Assembly (NCBI RefSeq): GCF_001858325.1
Contig: NZ_MBPP01000047.1
Span: 1-64,000 of the forward strand
DNA: 64,000 nt
Origin: Marinobacter sp. AC-23
GTDB lineage: Bacteria; Pseudomonadota; Gammaproteobacteria; Pseudomonadales; Oleiphilaceae
Direction of reading: 5' to 3'
Under the pieces are notes generated by a model. That model was not told where the DNA came from. It was given only the letters and a program-made list of their open reading frames with translations, and searched no databases. The translations under genes were made by a program, and so were the position numbers. Below are positions 56,988 through 64,000 of this stretch, in pieces (the first letter of the stretch is position 1; each line of letters starts with the position of its first letter).

Positions 56988-57021
56988 GGTCATTGAGGGA
57001 AGAGCTCTTCCCTCAATGACC
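56988..57021. repeat. 34-base perfect palindrome
   Basis: GGTCATTGAGGGAAGAG is followed immediately by its exact reverse complement CTCTTCCCTCAATGACC, with no loop. It lies 10 bases after the stop of the acyl-CoA dehydrogenase gene and 23 bases before the SDR start. There is no T-run, so it is not a classical terminator. Confidence 0.85.
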
Positions 57022-57030
57022 TCGGTCTGA

Positions 57031-58233
57031 TCAGCGGTACTGACGCAGTTCAATTTTGGCGACGGAATCCAGATGCACTTCATCCGGGCCATCCGCCAAT
57101 CGCAAAGTCCGAACCTTGGCCCAGGCTGACGCGAGGAAGGTGTCCTGGCTCACACCGGCACCACCGTGCACCTGAATGGCACGGTCGAGCACTTTCAAAG
57201 CCATGCTCGGAGCAATCACCTTGATCATGGCGATTTCCTGACGGGCTACCTTATTACCCACGGTATCCATCATGTGCGCTGCTTTCAGCGTCAACAGTCG
57301 CGCCTGCTCGATCTCGATGCGACTACGGGCAATGTCCTTACGGATAGAATCAAAGCTGGACAGCGGCTTGCCGAATGCCTCGCGCTCGTTGGCACGCTTA
57401 CACATCAGCTCCAACGCACGCTCAGCCACACCAATAGTGCGCATGCAGTGGTGAATGCGACCTGGCCCAAGACGACCCTGGGCGATTTCAAAACCACGCC
57501 CTTCACCCAGTAGCATATTGGTAACAGGAACCCGCACGTTTTCGTAATGAACCTCTGCATGACCGTGAGGTGCGTGATCATAACCAAACACTGTCAGCGG
57601 GCGGACCAGCTTCACGCCGGGCGCATCCAACGGCACCAGAATCATGGATTGCTGCTGATGCTTGGGCGCTGTCGGATCGGTCTTGCCCATTACGATGGCA
57701 ATTTTTGCCGAGGTCGTCATGGCACCTGAGGACCACCACTTTTTGCCGTTGATCACATATTCATCGCCTTCGCGCCGAATTTCACAGGCAATATTGGTGG
57801 CATCAGAGGAGGCCACATCCGGCTCGGTCATGGAGAAACATGAACGGATTTCACCCGCCAGCAAAGGCTTAAGCCACTGCTCCTGCTGCTCTTCATTACC
57901 GTACCGGGCGATGGTTTCCATGTTACCGGTATCCGGTGCGGAGCAATTGAACACTTCCGGGGCCATTTCAGAACGGCCCATGATTTCGCATAGATGGGCG
58001 TATTCAAAGTTGGTCAGACCCGCTCCCAGATCGCTCTCCGGCAGGAACAGGTTCCAAAGGCCTTCGGCCTTCGCCTTCGCCTTCAGTTCTTCGGTGATCG
58101 GAACCGGTGCCCATCGGTTCTCTGCCTTTTCAACCTGTTCGTGATGTGTGGACTCGTTCGGATAAATGTACGCATCCATGAACTCGATCAACTGCGCCTG
58201 CAGTTTTTTTGCTTTGTCAGACAACTCGAACAT
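57031..58233 (-). CDS. Acyl-CoA dehydrogenase, LvaC/ACAD10-11 type
   Basis: A 400-residue acyl-CoA dehydrogenase-fold protein with [19 protein letters not shown] (flavin site), the [26 protein letters not shown] segment and the [35 protein letters not shown] end. These match the ACAD10/ACAD11/LvaC branch, in which a phosphorylated 4-hydroxyacyl-CoA is converted towards a 3-hydroxyacyl-CoA. The partner kinase is encoded at 54960. The gene is intact. It follows the thioesterase gene by 76 bases. Confidence 0.87.
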   Translation of the reverse strand: MFELSDKAKKLQAQLIEFMDAYIYPNESTHHEQVEKAENRWAPVPITEELKAKAKAEGLWNLFLPESDLGAGLTNFEYAHLCEIMGRSEMAPEVFNCSAPDTGNMETIARYGNEEQQEQWLKPLLAGEIRSCFSMTEPDVASSDATNIACEIRREGDEYVINGKKWWSSGAMTTSAKIAIVMGKTDPTAPKHQQQSMILVPLDAPGVKLVRPLTVFGYDHAPHGHAEVHYENVRVPVTNMLLGEGRGFEIAQGRLGPGRIHHCMRTIGVAERALELMCKRANEREAFGKPLSSFDSIRKDIARSRIEIEQARLLTLKAAHMMDTVGNKVARQEIAMIKVIAPSMALKVLDRAIQVHGGAGVSQDTFLASAWAKVRTLRLADGPDEVHLDSVAKIELRQYR

Positions 58234-58309
58234 GTCGATTTCCTCTTGGACATTGAATCGTTAACCGGCCTTTGCAGCCGATCTGTTTTTTTGTTCTATG
58301 CATTGAAAA

Positions 58310-58765
58310 TCAAATAGGGACGCCTTCGGGCTTGTCACTGCCAGATCGGATCCGGAACGTACCTTCGGCGATGGCAAGCAGGTTGCCTTTGTCGTCATGA
58401 ACTTCACCGGTACTGTTGAAAATTCGCGTACCACCGGCCCGCTTGCGCCCGGTCACACGAATGGCTCCGCTGGAGCACTGGCCGGTGAACGTAGTGGTCA
58501 AAGACAATGTGATGGCTTTACGCATCCGCCCCGGAAAGGGGCAGTATGTGCCGGCTTGGGCCATAGCTATATCAAGCAGCGACGTAAGCACACCTCCGTG
58601 AATGACACCACCAAGGTTAAGATGCCGTGGCTGAAGCTCCAGTTTAATAACCGCTTCGTTTTCCTCCCAGAAAGCCTGACGGTATCCGAGCAGGTTATGA
58701 AAGCCTGGCAGTTCTGTACCATCGACGTATGCACCATCAACATCAGGGGATTCTTGCTTACTCAT
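58310..58765 (-). CDS. PaaI-family acyl-CoA thioesterase
   Basis: A 151-residue hot-dog-fold thioesterase with the PaaI-type catalytic segment LGGVIHGGVLTSLLDIAMAQA (His-Gly-Gly and Asp). Such enzymes hydrolyse stalled acyl-CoA esters to free CoA. The start codon overlaps the stop of the preceding SDR gene by one base. The gene is intact. Confidence 0.87.
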   Translation of the reverse strand: MSKQESPDVDGAYVDGTELPGFHNLLGYRQAFWEENEAVIKLELQPRHLNLGGVIHGGVLTSLLDIAMAQAGTYCPFPGRMRKAITLSLTTTFTGQCSSGAIRVTGRKRAGGTRIFNSTGEVHDDKGNLLAIAEGTFRIRSGSDKPEGVPI

Positions 58766-59559
58766 TACACTTTCATTCCTGGCAGATTCAAAGACGCGGT
58801 ATTTCCGCCATCCACAGGCAGCGCCTGACCGGTGATATAGCTGGCATCGTCACTGGCAAAAAACAGAATAGCCGCTGCGATCTCTTCCGGCTCGCCGTAA
58901 CGGCGCAGTTCGCAGCGACCGCCTAGCTTGTGGGCTTTTTCATGAGCTCGAGCGTAATCAAACACCACTCGTGTCATACCGGTCTCAACCAGGCCCGGGC
59001 AGACAGCGTTTACCCGGATATTGTGATCGCCAAGATCACACGCAGCGGTCATAGTGAGGTTGATCACGCCAGCCTTAGAGGCGCTATAGGCATTGCCTCC
59101 TGCGCCGGAGCGGATACCGGCAACCGAAGCTGTATTGACAATGGAACCGAGTTTGCGAGCCTGCATGTGCGGCGCGACATGCTTAATGAGCAGCATGGTG
59201 CCAACCAGATTAACCGACAACACCTTGTCCCACTCGTCTCGCTCGTTTTCGGTTACCGGTGGATAGCCTTTCCCTGTACTGGCGATACCAGCGATGTTGC
59301 ACAGGATGTCAATTTTCCCGAACGCCTCTATGGCTTCGCTTACCAGGTCTTTCACCTGAGCCTCATCCGCAACGTTGACGAGGCGACGGAGGTGCTCAGC
59401 CCCTTCGGGCATTAGATTCCCGGTTTCAATCAGGCCCGATTCGGACGTATCCGCCATAACCACCTGGGCACCCTCACGCGCCAGTCGCAAGGCAGTCGCC
59501 CGACCTATCCCGCTGCCTGCTCCGGTGACAATAGCCACCCGACCATCAAATCGACTCAT
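58765..59559 (-). CDS. SDR-family oxidoreductase
   Basis: A 264-residue classical short-chain dehydrogenase with TGAGSGIGRATALRLA at the N terminus, CNIAGIA, and the catalytic Ser/Tyr/Lys in VNTASVAGIRSGAGGNAYSASKAG. The motif VMADTSESG after the second strand suggests NAD preference. It is the first gene of the minus-strand operon running to 51557 and shares its promoter region with the divergent acyl-CoA synthetase gene at 59715. The gene is intact. Confidence 0.89.
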   Translation of the reverse strand: MSRFDGRVAIVTGAGSGIGRATALRLAREGAQVVMADTSESGLIETGNLMPEGAEHLRRLVNVADEAQVKDLVSEAIEAFGKIDILCNIAGIASTGKGYPPVTENERDEWDKVLSVNLVGTMLLIKHVAPHMQARKLGSIVNTASVAGIRSGAGGNAYSASKAGVINLTMTAACDLGDHNIRVNAVCPGLVETGMTRVVFDYARAHEKAHKLGGRCELRRYGEPEEIAAAILFFASDDASYITGQALPVDGGNTASLNLPGMKV

Positions 59560-59639
59560 CCCGCTACTCCTTGTGCATCAGTTGTGTATCTGGTTTTATT
59601 ATTACGCTGGCGGTTTTGCTTTCACATTAATTTGTCATG

Positions 59640-59671
59640 ACTTCCGCTTTTGAGTCAATATAATCGGAAGT
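59640..59671. promoter_or_regulatory. Inverted repeat bracketing a TATAAT box in a divergent promoter region
   Basis: ACTTCCG (59640-59646) and CGGAAGT (59665-59671) are a perfect inverted repeat with an 18-base spacer. The spacer ends in a consensus TATAAT (59659-59664) oriented towards the gene at 59715. A repressor bound here would cover the -10 region. No good -35 is seen at normal spacing. Confidence 0.45.
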
Positions 59672-59714
59672 AAATTTCACTAGTCAAAACACAATAGCAG
59701 CATAAGGCACAAAA

Positions 59715-61316
59715 ATGAAAAGTAACCTTAGCGAAATGCCGGTGTACGCACCCATAACCCAAAATGAACCCATGGAGGCCATCGGCCACCGGATACAAGG
59801 GTTTGCAATCACTCGCGCGGATCACCCCGCGTTGATCAGTGAACAAGGCAGCGTAAGCTGGCGGGCTCTACTGAATCAGGCCAACCAGATCGCCAATCGC
59901 CTGCGAGATGCCGGCCTACAACCTGGTGACTCAGTTGCAGCCCTATCGGAAAACAACACGAATTACATCGCCCTGTATCTTGGCGTACTGACCGCAGGCG
60001 GCTGCATGGTACCCCTTTCAGGTATGGCCAGCGCCGAAGCACTGGGCCTGATGCTGTCCGATTGCAGTGCACAATTTCTATTTGTGTCGCAGAAAAACCG
60101 GGATCTCCTTCACAGCTTTCGGGCCGGGCTGCAGGATCTATCGGACGACCGTATTGTTGCCATGGATGACGACAGTAAAGGGATTGGCCAGACACTGAGA
60201 GACTGGCTTGGCCATGCCTCAGCTGAGGCCCGCCCAGCAGACGTATCGCTGGATGACGCTTTTAACATCATCTATAGCTCCGGCACCACCGGCACGCCAA
60301 AAGGTATCCTTCACGATTACAGATTCCGCCAGCGGCAGATGGAACGCATGAGCCGCTACGGGCTGGATGGCGATGCCATTAATCTGGTCTCAACGCCACT
60401 CTATTCCAACACCACACTGGTTTCGGTGTTGCCCACGCTGTTCCACGGCGGCACTCTGGTGGTGATGGCGAAGTTTGACGCCCGGCGGTTTCTGCAGCTG
60501 GCTGAAACGCATCGTGTGACCCACGCTATGCTGGTACCGGTGCAGTACCAGAGGATTCTGGCTGACGCGGAATTTGACCGCTTTGATCTTTCCAATTTCA
60601 AGCTGAAACTTTGCACCAGCGCACCCCTGAGGCCGGAAGTGATAGCCGATGCTATCGCACGCTGGCCCGGCAACCTACGGGAGGTTTACGGCCTCACGGA
60701 GGGCGGGATTTCCACCAGCCTCGATTGTGCCGCGCACCCGGACAAATGGAGCTCGGTAGGCATACCGACTGAAGGCGCGGAAGTGCGCGTGATCGACGAA
60801 GATGGCTGCGAGCTGTCGAAAGGCGAAACCGGAGAGCTCGTTGGCCGTGCGATTTCCATGATGCGGGGCTACGTGAACCGGCCTGAGCAAACTCAGGAAA
60901 TGCTTTGGGAAAGTCCTGAGGGCGACATGTTCTATCGCAGCGGAGATATGGGGCGAATCGACGAGGACGGTTTTATCCATATTCTCGATCGTCGCAAGGA
61001 CATGATTATTTCTGGTGGGTTCAACATTTACGCGGTCGATCTTGAAAAGGTGCTATTGGCGCATCCTGCGGTGGACGATGCGGCGGTTATCGGCATTCCA
61101 AGCGAACAATGGGGTGAAACTCCTCTGGGCCTGGTCGTTCTCAAGCCCGGGCACCAGGATTCCGGGCCTATGATACTCGAATGGGCCAACGGGCAGCTGG
61201 GCAAAAGCCAGCGCATTTCCACTATCGAGCTCCGGGAGGAACTCCCCCGCTCCACGATAGGTAAGGTTCTGAAGCGAGAGCTGCGCGCCCCTTACTGGCA
61301 AACGATCACGCATTAA
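59715..61316 (+). CDS. AMP-forming acyl-CoA synthetase
   Basis: A 533-residue class I adenylate-forming enzyme that makes acyl-CoA from an organic acid, ATP and CoA. Motifs in order are IIYSSGTTGTPKGILHDY (phosphate loop), REVYGLTEGG, YRSGDMGRIDEDGFIHILDRRKDMIISGG (ribose aspartate and hinge) and the catalytic lysine in LPRSTIGKVLKRELR. It is divergent from the operon at 59559 and is intact. The enoyl-CoA hydratase gene converges on it with 6 bases between. A relic of a similar gene's tail is at 43360. Confidence 0.92.
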   Translation: MKSNLSEMPVYAPITQNEPMEAIGHRIQGFAITRADHPALISEQGSVSWRALLNQANQIANRLRDAGLQPGDSVAALSENNTNYIALYLGVLTAGGCMVPLSGMASAEALGLMLSDCSAQFLFVSQKNRDLLHSFRAGLQDLSDDRIVAMDDDSKGIGQTLRDWLGHASAEARPADVSLDDAFNIIYSSGTTGTPKGILHDYRFRQRQMERMSRYGLDGDAINLVSTPLYSNTTLVSVLPTLFHGGTLVVMAKFDARRFLQLAETHRVTHAMLVPVQYQRILADAEFDRFDLSNFKLKLCTSAPLRPEVIADAIARWPGNLREVYGLTEGGISTSLDCAAHPDKWSSVGIPTEGAEVRVIDEDGCELSKGETGELVGRAISMMRGYVNRPEQTQEMLWESPEGDMFYRSGDMGRIDEDGFIHILDRRKDMIISGGFNIYAVDLEKVLLAHPAVDDAAVIGIPSEQWGETPLGLVVLKPGHQDSGPMILEWANGQLGKSQRISTIELREELPRSTIGKVLKRELRAPYWQTITH

Positions 61317-61322
61317 TCCCGG

Positions 61323-62063
61323 TCAGCGCCGGGTCAGCTTATCCAGAGCGGCCCGGCAATCCTCCGATCGAAGCCGCTCAGAAAACACCTCACGCTCCCG
61401 CTCTAACGCTTGTTTTATCTGCTCACGCCAAGGAGCACGGATCAGTCGCTTGCTGGCTCGCAGAGCTTCACGAGGTTTGTTTGCCAAGCTTGCGGCAAGT
61501 GCCAGCGCTTCAACCAATGCCTGCCCATCATCCACAACCCGGCTTACTAGCCGCATTCTTTGGCATCGTTGCCATTGATTACCACGCCCAACAACAGTAA
61601 ATCAGTGGCTCTGCGGGATCCGAGGTGCAAGGGCATGGTTACCGTCGATGCGGCCTCCGGAACCAACCCGAGATCCACAAACGCCGTTTTGAATTTCGCA
61701 CTCTGTGCAGCTACCACAACATCCACGTGCAACAGCAAAGTGGTGCCAATACCGATAGCCAAACCTTCAACAGCAGCTATAACCGGCGTATCGCAATCCA
61801 TCAGCGACTCAATAAACGCCAGCCCGGCGGAAGGCTCCGGGTTTTCATCCGTGGCCCGGGCACGGAAATCATCCAGATCATTTCCAGCAGTAAACACCCC
61901 CCCCCGCTCCTGAGATTACAATAGCGCTGACTGTCTCGTCACTGTTGGCGCGGAGAATGGAATCACTCATCTGCTGGTACATATCCCGGGTCAGGGCGTT
62001 CTTCTTCTCGGGCCGATTAATAACGAGTTGGAGCACACCTTGAGACTGCCGACTTTCAATCAT
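61323..62063 (-). CDS. Enoyl-CoA hydratase/isomerase-family protein, two frameshifts
   Basis: A crotonase-fold enzyme of about 246 residues once repaired. ATG 62063 gives MIESRQSQGVLQLVINRPEK and NALTRDMYQQM. The frame is then lost at a run of nine C (61897-61905 on the plus strand); eight would restore SGAGGVFTAGNDLDDF, the first oxyanion segment. It continues through VEGLAIGIGTTLLLHVD to a second break near 61552, where one C is missing on the coding strand (GGCTAGTAA should read GGCCTAGTAA), and ends at 61323. It is divergent from the TRAP gene at 62228. The poly-C tract could be a real slippage site or an error. Confidence 0.78.
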
Positions 62064-62227
62064 TGGACTATCCTTATAAAGAACATTCTGTGGTCTACGC
62101 ATAAAACATCCTATTGCAAAAGCCCAATCATGTGATAGATTCAGAAAACATAAAATCACCCTGCAGTCGCCAGTTCTGCACAGTGAAACAAAAACAAGTG
62201 TCATTACACAACGAACGAGGCCCAGTC

Positions 62228-63273
62228 ATGAATCTCTTCGCTAAAGCACGAAAAAACCTCACGGTTTACGCGTCAGCCCTTACCATCGGGGTTTCCGCTG
62301 TCCTAAGCGCTGCGCCTGCAGCAGCCCAAGAGACGTTTACTTGGAAAGTGCAATCCCACTGGCCCGGCGCCAGCAGTTCCTACACTGACAGCCTGGGAAG
62401 GTTGCAGCGAGTCCTGGACGAGCGCACAGACGGGCGCCTGAAGCTAAAACTTTATGAAGCCGGCGCTCTCTTCAAAGCCCAGGAAATCTTCAATGCCGTG
62501 AGCCGCGGCATTCTGGAAATGGGCACAATCTCTCCCTCCTATGCCCAAGACAAAGTTTCCCTTGCCGGCATCGCCTCCGGCTTGCCCTTTGCGTTCCGCA
62601 ACGTCTGGGAGGCTGAATACTTCCACCAGGGCATGGGTTTTGAGCAGATGCTCCGTGATGAGGCGGCAGAGCACGACGTTTACTGGGCGACAGACAAGGT
62701 GTATCCCACCGAGATGGTCATCAAAAAGCCTATCAAAAACTGGGAAGATTTCACCAGTCTGAAAATTCGCTCTTCCGGTGTTCTGCAAAAATTCCTGACC
62801 GAAGCGGGTGCTGCAGCGTCTTATATTCCAGGTAGCGAGCTTTACTCGGCAATGGACTCAGGTATCGTTGATGGTGCCCATTGGGGCGCCGCTCAGGGTG
62901 CTGCCAGCATGGGCTTGTATGAAGTGGCCAAGTACCACGTTCAACCAGCCTGAACATCGCGGGTACGGATGTCATCGTTGTCAGCATGAAAGCGCTGAAC
63001 AAGTTGCCGGCAGACATGCAGAAAATCGTCAAGGATGCGCTCGATGAGCAATTCTGGATTCGTACGAACGAATACCTTTATAAAGAGCGTGTCACCCTGG
63101 CCAAAGTCATCGCCGAACAGGGCGTGCAAGTAAACGTTCTGCCCAGTGAAGTTCAGGACAGGCTGGTAAAGACAGCTCAGGTAATGTGGGACGAGGAAGG
63201 CGAACGCAGTGCCAACGCCAAGAAGGCGCTGGACATGCTGAAAGGCTATCTGGCCGAACTCGGCTACCTCTAA
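62228..63273 (+). CDS. dctP: TRAP transporter substrate-binding protein, one frameshift (third system)
   Basis: A periplasmic TRAP binding protein of about 348 residues with a signal peptide ending near AAA-QE. The frame from ATG 62228 breaks near 62948 (CAACCAGCCTGAAC lacks one base); repaired, it reads HVQPSLNIAGTDVIVV and runs to 63273. Motifs LKIRSSG and GIVDGAHWGAAQG mark the TakP-like branch. The protein is very similar to the one encoded at 42180, with the same length and no large gaps. It is followed by a terminator and then by its small and large permease genes. Confidence 0.88.
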
Positions 63274-63298
63274 ACCCCGAGATCAAATAAGTGATACC

Positions 63299-63327
63299 GG
63301 CCGGAGTCTTTGACGTCCGGCCTTTTT
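63299..63327 (+). terminator. Rho-independent terminator or attenuator between dctP and dctQ
   Basis: GGCCGGA and TCCGGCC form a 7-base stem with a 10-base loop followed by five T. It lies after dctP and before the permease genes, so it probably lowers permease expression relative to the binding protein. Confidence 0.75.
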
Positions 63328-63364
63328 ATCCCTGAAAAAACCCAACATCCGCCCGGAGAATGCC

Positions 63365-63910
63365 ATGAGTGTGCTTACCGCATTCATAAGAGGAGTTACC
63401 CGTCTTAATGACTTTGTCGGGCGCTGGATAGCCCTGCTCATTTTTGCCATGTTCGCGTTCCTGTTGCTGGAGGTGGGCTTCCGTTATCTGCTGAACGCAC
63501 CCACGGTCTGGACCAACGAGCTCACCCAGATGCTGTTCGGCGTTTATGCGGTCATGTCCGGAGGCTACATTATGGCCCATCGAGGCCATGTCAATGTCGA
63601 CCTTCTGCATTCGCAGTTATCGCCCCGAAAGCGCGCGTGCATGGACATCGTCACCTCATCGATATTTTTCATTTTTACCCTTGCCCTGCTGTGGTTCGGC
63701 ATTGATATAGCCAGCGAATCCATAGCTGGCTGGGAGACGTCTTACTCTGCCTGGAACCCGCCGGTCTGGCCGGTCAAGCTTGCCATTCCTATTGGAACAG
63801 GGCTGCTGGTACTTCAGGGTCTCGCCAAGCTTCTTGAAGACATCGCCATAGCATTCAACCTGAATTACTACCGCCCGGAACACAGCGTTTCTGAAGGAGA
63901 GCAGTCGTGA
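63365..63910 (+). CDS. dctQ: TRAP small permease, DctQ family (third system)
   Basis: A 181-residue, four-helix TRAP small subunit in one intact frame. Family features are FRYLLNAPTVWTNELTQMLFG after helix 1 and the AHRGHVNVDLL loop. CGGAGAATGCC precedes ATG 63365. The stop overlaps the GTG start of the large permease gene (GTGA). Confidence 0.92.
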   Translation: MSVLTAFIRGVTRLNDFVGRWIALLIFAMFAFLLLEVGFRYLLNAPTVWTNELTQMLFGVYAVMSGGYIMAHRGHVNVDLLHSQLSPRKRACMDIVTSSIFFIFTLALLWFGIDIASESIAGWETSYSAWNPPVWPVKLAIPIGTGLLVLQGLAKLLEDIAIAFNLNYYRPEHSVSEGEQS

Positions 63911-64000
63911 GTATTGAAATTCTGACCTTGCTGTTTTTTGGTTCGCTGCTGTTCTTATTGCTTCTGGGTTTGCCGCTGGTTTTTGTTCTCGGTGGCGTTT
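63907..64000 (+). CDS. dctM: TRAP large permease, DctM family, 3' partial (third system)
   Basis: The frame opens at GTG 63907, overlapping dctQ by four bases, and runs off the window. The 31 visible residues (SIEILTLLFFGSLLFLLLLG then LPLVFVLGGV) are the typical first helix of a DctM protein. Confidence 0.85.
   Translation, partial: MSIEILTLLFFGSLLFLLLLGLPLVFVLGGV

Noticed and set aside
1..64000. CRISPR arrays, tRNA or rRNA genes and insertion sequences
   Set aside because: No regular spaced repeats, cloverleaf-like sequences, rRNA blocks or transposase frames were recognised.

Overview
The window looks like a chromosomal segment of a marine, Marinobacter-like gammaproteobacterium. This is inferred from gene content (cyo terminal oxidase next to an MHS-family MFS gene, several TRAP transporters, long acyl-CoA catabolic operons, NspS/MbaA-like signalling, moderate G+C). 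No rRNA, tRNA, IS element or CRISPR array was seen.

Layout. 1-8710: a defence island with the 3' part of a type III restriction Res gene followed by a complete type I Wadjet set, jetABCD. 8842-9525: a 5'-truncated hybrid histidine kinase remnant. 9771-18664: a catabolic cluster with a TRAP transporter, an Asp/Glu/hydantoin racemase-family protein, a GntR regulator, an NCS1 permease, an allophanate hydrolase-related protein, a hydantoinase/dihydropyrimidinase, an FAH/hydratase-family protein and a decayed MBL hydrolase; it probably imports and opens cyclic ureides or imides. 18793-23864: a GlxA-type regulator, a second TRAP transporter and a proline racemase-superfamily enzyme. 23928-27737 (minus): a membrane GGDEF-EAL protein with a PotD-like binding protein and a tiny internally deleted PotD paralogue, resembling the polyamine-sensing NspS-MbaA pair. 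27793-34938: an MFS gene, cyoABCD, SURF1 and an HPP-family protein. 34918-64000: a large fatty/dicarboxylic acid degradation region with nitronate monooxygenase, alcohol dehydrogenase, thiolase, FadB/PimF-like enzyme, IclR regulator, glutaryl-CoA dehydrogenase, a PimC/PimD-like dehydrogenase pair, class II aldolase, MaoC hydratase, two acyl-CoA synthetases, an aminoglycoside-phosphotransferase-like kinase with an acyl-CoA dehydrogenase (LvaA/LvaC-like), SDRs, a thioesterase, an enoyl-CoA hydratase and TRAP genes.

How the parts fit. The third region reads as uptake of an organic acid by TRAP, CoA activation, beta-oxidation and, through glutaryl-CoA dehydrogenase, funnelling to crotonyl-CoA; the kinase/dehydrogenase pair suggests 4-hydroxyacyl-CoA intermediates. 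Two matching palindromes at 40781-40797 and 46424-46440 are good candidates for the IclR operator.

A major caution: fifteen genes are interrupted by single-base indels (17 events, nearly all one-base losses in short G/C or T runs), and each is repaired by one base. This pattern is best explained by systematic sequencing error. I therefore annotate those genes as single CDSs spanning the break and give the break position. Three remnants (8842-9525, 18342-18664, 43360-43440) look like true decay.
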